Assembly: GCF_022513565.1 (NCBI RefSeq)
Contig: NZ_JAKWBE010000018.1
Span: 103,535-167,534, forward strand
Length of the DNA: 64,000 nt
Direction: 5' to 3'
Source: Streptomyces gilvus
Lineage (GTDB): Bacteria > Actinomycetota > Actinomycetes > Streptomycetales > Streptomycetaceae
Shown here: piece after piece, positions 23,984-33,064 of the stretch
Numbering within the stretch: the first letter of the stretch is position 1
Layout: each line of letters opens with the position of its first letter
The notes under the pieces: generated by a model
What the model saw: the letters and a program-made list of their open reading frames with translations, nothing else
Database searches by the model: none
Told to the model about the DNA's origin: nothing
Made by a program: the position numbers and the translations under genes

Positions 23984-25522
23984 TCAGCCGCCCAGGTCCT
24001 TGCGCAGCCGGGGCTTCGCCGCCTCCGCCCACACGGGCGGCAGCTCCCGTTCGCGCTCCGCGGCCAGAGCCTGTTCCTGCCCGTACAACAGACCCCAGGT
24101 GAAGCCGCCCTCGCCCGCCGCGTACGCCGCGAGGGCCAGGCCGCGCAGGTTGTCCCGCGCCACCACGCTGTCCTGGTGGTCGCCGAGCACCTTCTGCACG
24201 GCCTTGACGCGCTTGCCCAGCCGCTTGGCGGGCTTGCCGAGCGTGGCCCGCGCCGGTTCGGTGGCGTAGCGGGTCTTCTTGGCGGACTTGCGGGCCTGGT
24301 GCAGGGCGGTGTCGCGTTCCGCGCCCGGCGGCAGCTCCAGTGCGTGGGCCACCCGGCCGGAGAGCCTGTCGTACTCCTTGAGGACCGCCTTGGCGAGCAC
24401 CTTCTTCGGCTTGCGGGCCGCCTTGCGGCGCAGCGGGGGCTGTTCCGTGAGGAGGGCGAGGGAGTCGAGGAGGGCCAGGTAGCGCGGGGAGTTCAGGGCG
24501 TCGAGGCTGCGCTGGTGCGCCTCGGCGGCGGAGGCGACGTGCCACGCCTTCAGCCGGGCGGCGACGGGGCCGAGGACCAGTTCCTCGGGTGTGTCCGAGA
24601 GACGTGCGGAGAGCCGCTCGGCAAGGACTTCCTGGTCGCGCTCCGCCCCGAGTTCGCCGCCGAGCCACTTGAGTTCCTCGCGGACGGGATCGGTGACGTC
24701 ACGGTCGAGCACCGGCCGGTAGGAGCGCAGGACGCCGCGCAGCCGCCGGCAGGTGACGCGCATCTTGTGCACCGAGTCCGGCCGGTCGCGCCGTACGGCG
24801 GGGTCGAGGGCGACCAGCGTGCGCACCTGTGCGTCGACGTATCCGAGGACCACCTCGCCCGCCGAGCCGTCGACGACGTTCTCGGCCCGGGTGTCCGGCA
24901 GGCGCGGCGCGCCCGCTCCGGTCTCCTCCAGCGCCCTGGCCAGCTTCGAGGGGTGGCCGGCGCGGTCGATGCCCTTCTTGTGCAGCGTCTTGTCCAGGAC
25001 GTCCAGTAGCGCGGGATCGGTGTCCTCGGCGAGTTCGATCTCCATCTCGGCCCAGGCGGCCCGGGTCGTCGTGGTGCCCATGGAGTCCGCGCGGACGCCG
25101 TCGACGGTCAGCTCGGCCAGCAGCGTGCCGTCCTCGGCGAGGAGGTGCCGGGTGCCGCGCGTCGACCGGACGCGCACCACCGGGACCAGTTCCGCGCCCC
25201 GGGTGCGGGAGAGGGCCAGGTCGCGCAGGGTGTCGGGGATCGTGGGGGACAACGGGGCCTGCACCTCCTCCCGGCTGTCCCCGGACAGCGGCAGCTTGAG
25301 ATGCCAGCCGGCGTCGGCCCCGCCCGTCCTGCGCCGTAGCGTCGCCGCGGCGCCGGCCAGGCGCAGGTCCTCGGTGTCGTAGTAGACGGCGTCCAGCTCG
25401 TCGGTGCCCCGCTCCACGACCGACGCGACGTCGGCCACGCCGGTCAGCTTCGGAAGCCACGAGGTGTCATCGGCCGACGGAGCTTCGTACTTCCGCTCTG
25501 TCTCACGCTTTGACTTGGTCAT
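23984..25522 (-). CDS. CYTH and CHAD domain protein
   Basis: A 512-residue two-domain protein. Residues 1-205 form a CYTH (triphosphate tunnel metalloenzyme) domain with the ExExK signature ETERK near the start, then YYDTEDLRLAGAAATLRRR, HLKLP and EMEIELAE. Residues 225-510 form a CHAD domain, a helical bundle with conserved histidines (VHKMRVTCRRLRGVLRSY, HQARKSAKKTRY, LGDHQD). CHAD domains bind polyphosphate, and CYTH-CHAD fusions are linked to polyphosphate or triphosphate metabolism. The ATG at 25522 begins MTKSKRETE; an open frame far upstream is not coding. It is divergent from the small membrane protein at 25613. Confidence 0.92.
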   Translation of the reverse strand: MTKSKRETERKYEAPSADDTSWLPKLTGVADVASVVERGTDELDAVYYDTEDLRLAGAAATLRRRTGGADAGWHLKLPLSGDSREEVQAPLSPTIPDTLRDLALSRTRGAELVPVVRVRSTRGTRHLLAEDGTLLAELTVDGVRADSMGTTTTRAAWAEMEIELAEDTDPALLDVLDKTLHKKGIDRAGHPSKLARALEETGAGAPRLPDTRAENVVDGSAGEVVLGYVDAQVRTLVALDPAVRRDRPDSVHKMRVTCRRLRGVLRSYRPVLDRDVTDPVREELKWLGGELGAERDQEVLAERLSARLSDTPEELVLGPVAARLKAWHVASAAEAHQRSLDALNSPRYLALLDSLALLTEQPPLRRKAARKPKKVLAKAVLKEYDRLSGRVAHALELPPGAERDTALHQARKSAKKTRYATEPARATLGKPAKRLGKRVKAVQKVLGDHQDSVVARDNLRGLALAAYAAGEGGFTWGLLYGQEQALAAERERELPPVWAEAAKPRLRKDLGG

Positions 25523-25612
25523 ATGGATCGCGTACTCCCGTCCGCGCGCCTCAAACCCGGATACCGGCCCCGCCGGTGGTTCGGGGCAGGCTCGGAGGGA
25601 ACCCGGCGGCAC

Positions 25613-26080
25613 ATGATGCGGACCCTTGTGCGGGGTGGTGCGGCGGGTGCCGCCGGGACCACGGTGTTGAACGCGGTGACGTACGCCGACATGGCGTTGC
25701 GGGGCAGGCCGTCGAGCCAGGCTCCGGCCCAGACCGTCGACAGGGTCAGCCAGGAGCTGGGTCATCCGGTCCCCGGCTCCGGCGACATCCGCGCCAACCG
25801 GCTCTCCGGGCTGGGGGCGCTGTCCGGGATCGCCGTCGGCTGCGCCATGGGGGCGGCTGTCTCGCTGCTGCACCGGGCCGGTGTCCGTATGCCCTGGTGG
25901 CTGGGCGGTGCGGCCACCGGCGCGCTGGCCATGGCGGCGACCGATCTGCCGATGGCGCGGCTGGGCGTGAGTGATCCGTCCGACTGGTCGCCGCGGGACT
26001 GGGCGTCGGACGCGGTGCCGCACCTGATGTACGGCCTGGCGACCTACGGCACCATGACGGCACTTGAACGTCGGCGGTAG
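25613..26080 (+). CDS. Hypothetical membrane protein
   Basis: A 155-residue protein with hydrophobic, glycine/alanine-rich segments (LVRGGAAGAAGTTVLNAV, LSGIAVGCAMGAAVSLL, WWLGGAATGALAMAA) and a conserved-looking C-terminal DWASDAVPHLMYGLATYGTM. Function is not recognised. ATG at 25613 is chosen because GGAGG (25594-25598) precedes it, though at a long 14-base distance; a second ATG follows one codon later, and an ATG at 25523 would add an unconserved basic leader. Confidence 0.7.
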   Translation: MMRTLVRGGAAGAAGTTVLNAVTYADMALRGRPSSQAPAQTVDRVSQELGHPVPGSGDIRANRLSGLGALSGIAVGCAMGAAVSLLHRAGVRMPWWLGGAATGALAMAATDLPMARLGVSDPSDWSPRDWASDAVPHLMYGLATYGTMTALERRR

Positions 26081-26143
26081 AACGCCCCGGCCGCGAAGGC
26101 TGCCGACCTTGTCCCCCTCCGGGGCCTCCTCTAGCCTGACTTT

Positions 26144-27349
26144 GTGCCGGAAATAAACAAAGCCCGCCAGCACAACGTCGTGCCGGGCGTCCGAACCGAC
26201 CTCACCCGTCTCCGTGCCGTCCTCACCGTCTTCTTCGCCCTCGACGGTTTCGTCTTCGCCGGCTGGGTCGTGCGCATCCCCGCCATCAAGGAGCAGACCG
26301 GCGCCTCGGCCAGTGCCCTGGGGCTCGCCCTGCTCGGGGTCTCCGCCGGGGCCGTGGTGACCATGACGCTGACCGGGCGGCTCTGCCGGCGCTTCGGCAG
26401 CCATCCGGTGACCGTCGTCTGCGGTGTCCTGCTCTCGCTCGGCGTCGCGCTGCCGCCGCTCACGCACTCGGCCCTCGCGCTGGGCGCCGTGCTGCTGGTC
26501 TTCGGCAGCGCGTACGGCGGGATCAACGTCGCGTTCAACAGCGCCGCGGTCGATCTGGTGCGGACCCTGCGACGCCCGATCATGCCCAGCTTCCATGCCG
26601 CCTTCAGCCTCGGCGGCATGGTCGGCGCGGGGCTGGGCGCGCTGGTCGCGGGAGCGCTGTCCCCCACGGAGCATCTCCTCGGCCTCACCGCGATCGGGCT
26701 GCTGGTCACCTTCTTCGCCGGCCGCGTCCTCCTGCGCATCCCTCCCCCGGCACCGCCGGAGCCCGCGCCGCCTTCCACATCCGCCCCGACCGGCCAGGGG
26801 ACCACCGCCCGCCCCCTCGTGATCACCTTCGGCCTGATCGCCCTGTGCACGGCCTACGGGGAGGGGGCGCTGGCCGACTGGAGCGCCCTGCACCTGGAGC
26901 ACGACCTCAACGCCTCGGCGGGCGTCGCGGCCGTCGGCTACTCCTGCTTCGCGCTGGCCATGACCATCGGCCGGCTGACCGGCACCCGGCTGCTCGAACG
27001 CCTGGGCCGCACCCGCACCCTGGTCGCGGGCGGGGCGACCGCCGCGCTCGGCATGCTGCTCGGCGCGCTCGCCCCCGCCCTCTGGCTCGCCCTCGCCGGC
27101 TTCGTGATCACCGGCCTCGGTCTCGCCAACCTCTTCCCGGTCGCCGTGGAACGCGCCGGTACGCTCGCCGGCCCCGAGGGAGTCGCCATCGCGTCCACCC
27201 TCGGCTACGGGGGCATGCTCCTGGGGCCGCCCGCCATCGGCTTCATGGCGGACTGGTTCTCCCTCCCCGCCGCCCTCACCAGCGTGGCCGTGCTGGCCGC
27301 AACGGCGGCGGCCATCGGGTTCATGACCCGACGCGCGGCGGAGCGCTGA
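26144..27349 (+). CDS. MFS transporter
   Basis: A 401-residue major facilitator with about 12 membrane segments. The first span (AVLTVFFALDGFVFAGWVVRIPAI) and the loop GRLCRRFGSHPVT match the MFS pattern; the second half begins after a Pro-rich cytoplasmic linker (IPPPAPPEPAPPST) at about residue 205. The YGEGALADWSALHL region resembles the YbjJ/FucP-like subgroup of sugar or drug transporters. The start is GTG at 26144. The substrate is unknown. It ends directly against the convergent GNAT gene with no spacer. Confidence 0.9.
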   Translation: MPEINKARQHNVVPGVRTDLTRLRAVLTVFFALDGFVFAGWVVRIPAIKEQTGASASALGLALLGVSAGAVVTMTLTGRLCRRFGSHPVTVVCGVLLSLGVALPPLTHSALALGAVLLVFGSAYGGINVAFNSAAVDLVRTLRRPIMPSFHAAFSLGGMVGAGLGALVAGALSPTEHLLGLTAIGLLVTFFAGRVLLRIPPPAPPEPAPPSTSAPTGQGTTARPLVITFGLIALCTAYGEGALADWSALHLEHDLNASAGVAAVGYSCFALAMTIGRLTGTRLLERLGRTRTLVAGGATAALGMLLGALAPALWLALAGFVITGLGLANLFPVAVERAGTLAGPEGVAIASTLGYGGMLLGPPAIGFMADWFSLPAALTSVAVLAATAAAIGFMTRRAAER

Positions 27350-27928
27350 TCAGCCCTGACGCAGGTCGAGGCGCATGAGGACGCGGGGATGGCCGGCCAG
27401 TACCGAGGTGGTGTCGGCGGCGTGGACGAAGCCGGCGCGTTCGAAGGTGCTCCTGATGCCGGCGTACGCCATCGTCGTGTCGACCTTGGCGTCGCCGTTG
27501 TCGAGAGGGTACGCCTCGATGACGGGGGCGCCGTGGTCGCGGGCGAAGTCCACGGCGCCGGCGACGAGGGCGTGCGAGACGCCCTTGCCGCGGTGGCCCG
27601 GGCGTACCCGGATGCACCACAGCGACCAGACGGGAAGGTCGTCCAGGTGCGGGATCTGGCGGCTCCGCGCGTACGTCGTGTCGGCGCGTGGTGCCACGGC
27701 CGCCCAGCCCGCCGGTTCGTCGCCGTCGTAGGCGAGCACCCCGGGAGGCGGCACCGAGCGGCACAGACCGGCGACGTACTCCCCGCGGGCCGGCCCCCGC
27801 AGCTCCTTGTTCAGCTTGGCCGGGATCCGGTGGCTCAGACACCAGCAGACCGTGGCCGTGGGCGACTTCGGGCCGATCACGGCACGGACGTCCGCGAAGT
27901 CCGAGGCCGGACGCACTTCGATGGTCAT
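27350..27928 (-). CDS. GNAT-family N-acetyltransferase
   Basis: A 192-residue acetyltransferase. The acetyl-CoA binding motif is seen in VWSLWCIRVRPGHRGKGVSHALV (R/Q-x-x-G-x-G/A form), with the following helix DFARDHGAPVIEAYP. Two cysteines in CWCLSHR near residue 30 are typical of this subgroup. The acceptor substrate is unknown. ATG at 27928. Its stop abuts the MFS gene stop from the other strand, so both genes share whatever termination signal exists. Confidence 0.88.
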   Translation of the reverse strand: MTIEVRPASDFADVRAVIGPKSPTATVCWCLSHRIPAKLNKELRGPARGEYVAGLCRSVPPPGVLAYDGDEPAGWAAVAPRADTTYARSRQIPHLDDLPVWSLWCIRVRPGHRGKGVSHALVAGAVDFARDHGAPVIEAYPLDNGDAKVDTTMAYAGIRSTFERAGFVHAADTTSVLAGHPRVLMRLDLRQG

Positions 27929-28028
27929 GACACCACCGTGCCACGTCAGCCGCCGCTCCTCCCCCGCGAGACGCCGTCACGGGGAAAGCGGTTGAGATGT
28001 GCCCGTGTGTCGGTCAGAGTCCCGGACC

Positions 28029-28577
28029 ATGGAGTTCTTCTGCTATCACCGTGACCGGGCCGGATCGGCGGCGCTGCGCGAGGAGTTGCTCGAGGCGCAC
28101 TGGTCGTACATGGACGGGTACGCGAAGGAGATGATCGCTCGCGGTCCGACCTTCCCGAGCGAGGGCGACGCGCCCTCCGGGAGTGTGCACATCCTCGATC
28201 TGCCGGATCCCGCCGCCGCCCGCGCGTTCGCCTTCGACGAGCCCAACCACCAGGCCGGCGTGTACCGGGACGTGCTGCTGCGCCGGTGGCGCAATGTGCT
28301 GGGGCGGACGATGTGGGAGTTCCCGGGCGGCCGGACCGGCGGACACCGGTATCTGGTGCTCGGCCTCGGTTCCGGGCCGGCCGTCGACCTCGATCCGCCC
28401 GCTGGCCGGGACGAACTCATCGCCTACGGGCCCCTGTTGTCCGACGACGGCGCCACCTGGCTGGGTACGGCGGTGCTGCTGCGCGCCCCGGACCGGGACG
28501 CGGCCCGCGCCGTCCTGTCCCCGGACGGGTACGCCGGCGTCGAGGTCCACGACTGGCAGTTCGGCGGGCGGTCGTAA
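28029..28577 (+). CDS. YCII-domain protein
   Basis: A 182-residue protein with a YCII-type N-terminal domain: MEFFCYHRDRAGSAALREELLEAHWSYMDGYA, RGPTFPSEGDAPSGSVHILDLPDPAAARAFAFDEPNHQAGVY. The second half (FGGRS end; AYGPLLSDDGATWLGTAVLL) repeats the YCII pattern, so it is probably a two-module protein. YCII proteins share the ferredoxin-like fold with a His/Asp pair; roles are mostly unknown. ATG at 28029 follows a weak upstream context. Confidence 0.82.
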   Translation: MEFFCYHRDRAGSAALREELLEAHWSYMDGYAKEMIARGPTFPSEGDAPSGSVHILDLPDPAAARAFAFDEPNHQAGVYRDVLLRRWRNVLGRTMWEFPGGRTGGHRYLVLGLGSGPAVDLDPPAGRDELIAYGPLLSDDGATWLGTAVLLRAPDRDAARAVLSPDGYAGVEVHDWQFGGRS

Positions 28578-28598
28578 CGACGTGGTGCCGCCCGCGGT

Positions 28599-29048
28599 TC
28601 AGGTCTCCGCCCGCCGCATGGGCCCCCACGGTCCCGCCTGTTCGACCACCGCGGACACCGCGTCCTCGATGACCCGGTCGTCGATCCAGCCGACGGGGTC
28701 CACGTCGCCGACCAACGGCTCGTTGTCGGGGCCGCGCCCCTGGACGCGGCCCCGCAGGATCCAGGGCCGTACGCCCTCGCCCTTGTCGCGTGGCAGATGG
28801 GAGTAGTCGTAGAGCCTGCGGGCCACCCACAGCTCGACGGGCCGGTCCTCCCACCAGGGTTCGACGTCGAGCGGGTTGGCGGACAGGCCCGACATGCGGA
28901 TGCCGGTGAGGGCGTCGCGGCTCTCGGACAACTCCCGGTCGGCGTCGGGGCCGTGGGACCAGCGCACGAAGAGACAGGGGGTGCGCCGCACCAGGTCGGC
29001 GACCTCGTCGAGGGTGCGCAGTACGGGGAGTTCGCGGGGGCCGGTCAT
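28599..29048 (-). CDS. DUF6098-like protein at the end of the molybdenum cluster
   Basis: A 149-residue soluble protein with VRWSHGPDADRE, MSGLSANPL, EPWWEDRPVELWVARRLYDYSHL and an acidic C-terminus. It looks like the streptomycete DUF6098 group; no function is assigned. ATG at 29048 is taken; TTG one codon before has AAGGAG at seven bases and could be used instead. It lies eight bases after the helical protein gene, so it is very probably the last gene of the operon that starts at 33664. Confidence 0.75.
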   Translation of the reverse strand: MTGPRELPVLRTLDEVADLVRRTPCLFVRWSHGPDADRELSESRDALTGIRMSGLSANPLDVEPWWEDRPVELWVARRLYDYSHLPRDKGEGVRPWILRGRVQGRGPDNEPLVGDVDPVGWIDDRVIEDAVSAVVEQAGPWGPMRRAET

Positions 29049-29055
29049 CAAGCGC

Positions 29056-29562
29056 TCACTCCTTGCCGACGCCCACGGTGGTGAGCAGCTGCGGAGAGAG
29101 GTTCTTGATCATCGTGTTGGTCCAGCGCATCTGACGGAGTGTCTGCGGATGGCAGGCGGAGGCCAGTTGGAGGAGCCGGTCGTCGCGGGTGGCCTGCGCG
29201 GCCTGGGCGAGCATCTCCCAGTGCAGGGAGTTCTCGGCGGCGGCCAGGTGCAGGTCGCGCAGGTCCCGCAGGAGCAGCAGCCCGGGCTCCGGCCGACGGC
29301 CGACGGTGTCGGCGGCCTTTTCGCGCAGGGTGGCCAGCGGGCCGGGAGCGGGGTGGTCGGACGGGCCGGACAGATCGAGGGCGTAGTGCTGTGCGGCCTC
29401 GGTGATCCGGGTGGTGTGTTCGTGGGACCAGCGGGCGAGGTCGTGCGCCACGTGGTGGATCTCGTGCTCGGTGTGGTGGCGTTCGGCAGCCGCCAACAGG
29501 GCCTTTTCCAGGGCGCGTTCGCCCTTGTGGAGTTCGCGCAGGGTGAGGTGGACGCCGTTCAT
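29056..29562 (-). CDS. Helical hypothetical protein coupled to the molybdopterin oxidoreductase
   Basis: A 168-residue, His- and Ala-rich alpha-helical protein (LRELHKGERALEKALLAAAERHHTEHEIHHVAHDLARW, HLAAAENSLHWEMLAQAAQ). It has no signal peptide or membrane segment. The ATG at 29562 overlaps the oxidoreductase TGA as ATGA, so it is made with that enzyme. The paired HxxxH stretches could bind a metal, or the protein could be a chaperone for cofactor insertion; neither is shown. Not recognised as a known family. Confidence 0.8.
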   Translation of the reverse strand: MNGVHLTLRELHKGERALEKALLAAAERHHTEHEIHHVAHDLARWSHEHTTRITEAAQHYALDLSGPSDHPAPGPLATLREKAADTVGRRPEPGLLLLRDLRDLHLAAAENSLHWEMLAQAAQATRDDRLLQLASACHPQTLRQMRWTNTMIKNLSPQLLTTVGVGKE

Positions 29563-31973
29563 CGCCCGCTCACCCCCTCCTGGACGGGTGCGGAGGCCGT
29601 GACGGTCGGTGCCGGGGCGGGTGTGCCGTCGCCGTGCTCGACCAGGGTGATCCGGGCGGCGGCGGTCTTGAACAGGGGCTGTTTGGACACCGGGTCCCAG
29701 TCGGTGATGGTGGTCTCGTTGGCGGCGCGGCCGGCCTTGTCGTCGGCCGGGTGGTTGCCTTCGGGGGTGTCCCAGTAGCCGTAGTGGAAGGGCAGGAACA
29801 CCATTCCGTCGCGGATGGCGGTGACCCGCAGCCGGGCGCGGACCGCGCCGCGCGGGGTGGCGACCTCCACCAGGTCGCCCTCCGCCAGTCCGTGGTCCGC
29901 GGCCTCGGCGGCGGACAGTTCGGCCCACACCTCGGGCGCGGCGGCGTTGAGTTCGGGGACGCGGCCGGTCTTGGTGCGGGTGTGGAAGTGGTAGAGGGTG
30001 CGTCCGGTGGTGAGCTGGAGGGGGAAGTCGGGGGTCGTGTCCTCGTGCGGGGGCAGATACTCGGCGGCCTTGATGACCGCCTTGCCGTCGGGGTTGAGGG
30101 AGCGGTACTCCACCGGTTCGACGGACGCGCCGGTGACGAGGTCCTTTCCGTAGCTCTCGCAGGTGTCCGGGTGGGCCCAGGTGATGCCGTCGGTGTAGAG
30201 GCGTTCGGTGCCCTCGGGTGCCCGGTCGGTGCAGGGCCACTGGATGCCGCTTCCGGCGCGCAGCCGGTCGTAGGTGATGCCGGTGTAGTCGCAGGGGCGG
30301 CCGGCGCTGCACCGTTTCCACGCCTCGAAGGCCGACTCGGCGTCCGTCCAGCGGATCAGCGGGCGGTCGTCCTGGTCGCGGAAGTCCATGCGGGCGGCGA
30401 ATTCGAGGAGGATGTCGAGGTCGGAGCGGGCCTCGCCGGGCGGTTCGACGGCCTTGTCGCACAGGTGGACGGTGCGGTCGGCGTTGGTGAGGGTGCCGGT
30501 CTTCTCGCCCCAGGCGGCGGCCGGGAGGACGACGTCCGCCAGTTGCGCGGTCTCGGTCGGGAACAGGTCCTGGACGACCGTGAACAGGCGCTCGTCGGTG
30601 AGCACGGAGCGGATGCGGGACAGCTCCGGCAGGGAGACGGCCGGGTTGGTGCCGGTGATCCACAGCATGCGCAGGGTGCCCTGCTCGGCGTAGCGGAACA
30701 TCTGCATCGCGTGGGTGGGCGGGGCGTAGTGCGGGATCGTGTCCGGGGTGACGTTCCAGATCCGGGCGAGGTCGGCGACGTGCTCGTCGTTCTGCCAGTT
30801 GCGGAAGCCCGGGAGGTCGCCGTCGGCGCCGCACTCGCGGGTGTTCTCGGCGGAGGGCTGGCCGTTCATCTGCAGGACGCCGGCGCCGGGACGGCCCAGC
30901 ATGCCGCGGATCAGGTGCAGGTTGTTGACCTGGACGGCGGCGGCGGTGGCCTGGTGGGACTGGTAGACGCCCTGCAGCACGGTGGACAGCAGCCGCTCGG
31001 CGGTCCCGAGATGCTCGGCCGCCGCCTCGATCGCCGCGGCCGGGACGTCGCAGACGTCCGCCGCCCAGCGCGGGGTGCACTCCTCGACGCGGGCGGCGAG
31101 TTCCTCGTAGCCGACGGTGTGGGCGGCGACGAAGTCGTGGTCGACGCGGTCGCTACGGATGATCTCGTGCAGCAGCGCGTTGAGCAGGGCGACGTTGGTG
31201 CCCGCGCGGGGGGCCAGGTGTACGGCGGCGCGGCGGGCCACGGGGGTGGGCCGCGGGTCGACGCAGACCAGGCGCGGCGGGGCGGCGCCCTCCAGCCGGT
31301 CCAGGACCCGCATCCACAGGACGGGCTGGGTCTCGGCCATGTTGTGCCCGAACAGGGCGATGACGTCGGCGTGGTCGACGTCATCGTAGGAGCCGGGCTG
31401 TCCGTCGCAGCCGAAGGTCTCCTTCAGGGCCTCCGCTGCCGTCGAGGTGCACAGCCGGGTGTTGCCGTCGAGGTGATGGGTGCCGATGCCGGCGCGGGCG
31501 ATCACGGCCAGGGTGTAGTACTCCTCCAGGAACAGCTGCCCGGTGGTGTAGAAGCCGATCGCGCTCGGTCCCTGTTCCTCCAGGAGTTCCTTCGTGCGGG
31601 CGACGACCCTGCCCATGGCGTGCTCCCAGTCGCACTCCACCAGCCGGCCGCCCTCGCGGACCATGGGCCGGGTCAGCCGGTCCGGGGAGGCTCCCGCCTG
31701 CCAGCCGTACAAGTCCTTGGGGCCCAACCGTCCGCGGTTGACCCGGTCCACCGCGCGGCCGCGCACCCCGGCGATCCGGCCGCCGTGCACCGCGATGTCC
31801 ATGGCGTCGCCGTTGGAGTGCAGCAGGGACGCGGACGGCACCCACCGCTCCACCTCGTCCTCGCCGACGCCCTCGCGCAGCCGGACGTCCGTACGGGCCG
31901 CCCACGCGCTGCCCGGCTCGTAGGGCGTCCGTTCGCCCCATGGATTGGCGATCCGGTCGCCCGTAGCGTTCAC
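29559..31973 (-). CDS. Molybdopterin oxidoreductase lacking the N-terminal Fe-S cysteines
   Basis: An 804-residue member of the DMSO-reductase superfamily (nitrate-reductase/formate-dehydrogenase branch) that binds a bis-MGD molybdenum cofactor. The Mo site NTRLCTSTA holds C175, and later blocks HNMAETQPV, QGVYQSHQATAAAVQVNN, GTNPAVSLPE, LTTGRTLYHFHTRTKT and DWDPVSKQP are typical. Unusually, the N-terminal [4Fe-4S] cysteines are replaced: the expected Cys positions are S49, H52 and D56 in PSASLLHSNGDAMDI, and the fourth is G84 in GRLGPKD. The enzyme should therefore lack that cluster and receive electrons differently. GTG at 31973 has GGGAGG upstream. No signal peptide is seen, so it is cytoplasmic. 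Substrate unknown. Confidence 0.9.
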   Translation of the reverse strand: MNATGDRIANPWGERTPYEPGSAWAARTDVRLREGVGEDEVERWVPSASLLHSNGDAMDIAVHGGRIAGVRGRAVDRVNRGRLGPKDLYGWQAGASPDRLTRPMVREGGRLVECDWEHAMGRVVARTKELLEEQGPSAIGFYTTGQLFLEEYYTLAVIARAGIGTHHLDGNTRLCTSTAAEALKETFGCDGQPGSYDDVDHADVIALFGHNMAETQPVLWMRVLDRLEGAAPPRLVCVDPRPTPVARRAAVHLAPRAGTNVALLNALLHEIIRSDRVDHDFVAAHTVGYEELAARVEECTPRWAADVCDVPAAAIEAAAEHLGTAERLLSTVLQGVYQSHQATAAAVQVNNLHLIRGMLGRPGAGVLQMNGQPSAENTRECGADGDLPGFRNWQNDEHVADLARIWNVTPDTIPHYAPPTHAMQMFRYAEQGTLRMLWITGTNPAVSLPELSRIRSVLTDERLFTVVQDLFPTETAQLADVVLPAAAWGEKTGTLTNADRTVHLCDKAVEPPGEARSDLDILLEFAARMDFRDQDDRPLIRWTDAESAFEAWKRCSAGRPCDYTGITYDRLRAGSGIQWPCTDRAPEGTERLYTDGITWAHPDTCESYGKDLVTGASVEPVEYRSLNPDGKAVIKAAEYLPPHEDTTPDFPLQLTTGRTLYHFHTRTKTGRVPELNAAAPEVWAELSAAEAADHGLAEGDLVEVATPRGAVRARLRVTAIRDGMVFLPFHYGYWDTPEGNHPADDKAGRAANETTITDWDPVSKQPLFKTAAARITLVEHGDGTPAPAPTVTASAPVQEGVSGR

Positions 31974-32066
31974 GGCGGCACCTCCCGATCATGTGCGGAG
32001 CCCCCGGGTACCCGGTGCCCAGGGTGCCGAACACAGGGTGATCCGCTGCCCCGCGGTGGGGGTTCG

Positions 32067-32339
32067 TCAGGCGGTGCGGAAGCGGAAGGCGCCCGTTCCG
32101 CCGCCCAGGCTCAGCCAGACGTGGTCGCCGTCGCGCACCAGGCGCAGGGCGATGTGGGCGCAGCCGGGGCAGCGGGCGGTGAGGCCCGGGTCGGGGCCGT
32201 AGACGTGCAGTTTGGCGAGCGGGCCGGAGCGGGCGCACTCGGGGCAGCGCCACCAGGCCGTGGTCGCCTCCACGGAGAGGATCTCCGAGAGCGGTCCGGC
32301 GAGGCAGTTGCCGTCGAGGTGGGCGGTGTCGTCTGCCAT
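32067..32339 (-). CDS. Zinc-ribbon protein, DUF6510-like
   Basis: A 90-residue protein with two CxxC knuckles, WRCPEC and ARCPGC, spaced about 27 residues apart, which form a zinc ribbon or rubredoxin-like fold. It matches the streptomycete DUF6510 group. It lies 12 bp after the FAD reductase gene and 93 bp before the molybdopterin oxidoreductase, on the same strand. Its place between redox partners suggests an electron-transfer or assembly role, which is inference. Confidence 0.82.
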   Translation of the reverse strand: MADDTAHLDGNCLAGPLSEILSVEATTAWWRCPECARSGPLAKLHVYGPDPGLTARCPGCAHIALRLVRDGDHVWLSLGGGTGAFRFRTA

Positions 32340-32351
32340 GGGGGCCTCCGG

Positions 32352-33062
32352 TCAGCCGAAGCGTTCGGTGCGGATGGTGGCGGGGTCGAGGCCCAGGCCG
32401 GTGAGCAGGTCGGCGGCCGTCTCGACGAAGGCCGTGGGACCGCAGACGAAGACGGGACTGGTCCGCTCGAGACGGGCGGCCTGCTTCTCCAGGTCGGCCT
32501 GGGCGAGGCGTCCGACGGCACGGGAGTCGCCGGGCGGCCGCTCGCGGGTGAACAGCAGGTGCACATCCAGGCTGGGGCCGCGGTCGGTCAGCTCGTCGCC
32601 GTACCAGATCTCGGCGGGCGTGCGCACGGAGTACAGCAGGTGGAAGGGGGCGACCGACCGCGCCGCCCGGTGGGCCCGGATCATCGCCATCAGCGGTACG
32701 ACCCCGGAGCCGCCCGCGACCAGCAGCACCGGTTCGGTCTGCTCGGAACGCCAGACGAACCAGTTGCCGAGCGGGCCGCGCACCTCGACCTCGGCGCCCT
32801 CCGGCAGCTCGTCGGCGAGGTAGGGCGAGACCTCGCCGCCGGGCACGGACTGCACGCCCAGTTCGATGCGGTCGCCGTCGGCGGGCGCGGCGAGCGAGTA
32901 GCTGCGTACGGCCTGGTAGCCGTCGTCGGCCGTCAGCCGCACGTCGACGTGCTGGCCGGGCAGATGGCCGGGCCAGCCCGGCACGGTGAACTGCAGGGAG
33001 CGGGCGGTGGGGGTCTGCGGGTGACGCCCGTCGAGCCGGGCCCGGCGCCAGGCGATGCGCAT
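32352..33062 (-). CDS. FAD-binding oxidoreductase, ferredoxin-NADP reductase family
   Basis: A 236-residue flavoprotein of the FNR fold without a fused ferredoxin domain. The FAD motif is RSYSLAAPADGD, the NAD(P)H pyrophosphate loop is LLVAGGSGVVPLMAM, and the C-terminal motif is FVCGPTAFVETAAD. ATG at 33062 lies two bases after the TGA of the sulfite-oxidase-like gene. It is the likely NAD(P)H-side partner of the molybdoenzymes of the cluster. Confidence 0.92.
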   Translation of the reverse strand: MRIAWRRARLDGRHPQTPTARSLQFTVPGWPGHLPGQHVDVRLTADDGYQAVRSYSLAAPADGDRIELGVQSVPGGEVSPYLADELPEGAEVEVRGPLGNWFVWRSEQTEPVLLVAGGSGVVPLMAMIRAHRAARSVAPFHLLYSVRTPAEIWYGDELTDRGPSLDVHLLFTRERPPGDSRAVGRLAQADLEKQAARLERTSPVFVCGPTAFVETAADLLTGLGLDPATIRTERFG

Positions 33063-33064
33063 GC

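Noticed and set aside
23984..26902. A 972-residue protein extending the CYTH-CHAD gene upstream
   Set aside because: The upstream part is antisense to the membrane protein and MFS genes and has no domain; ATG at 25522 starts the CYTH motif.
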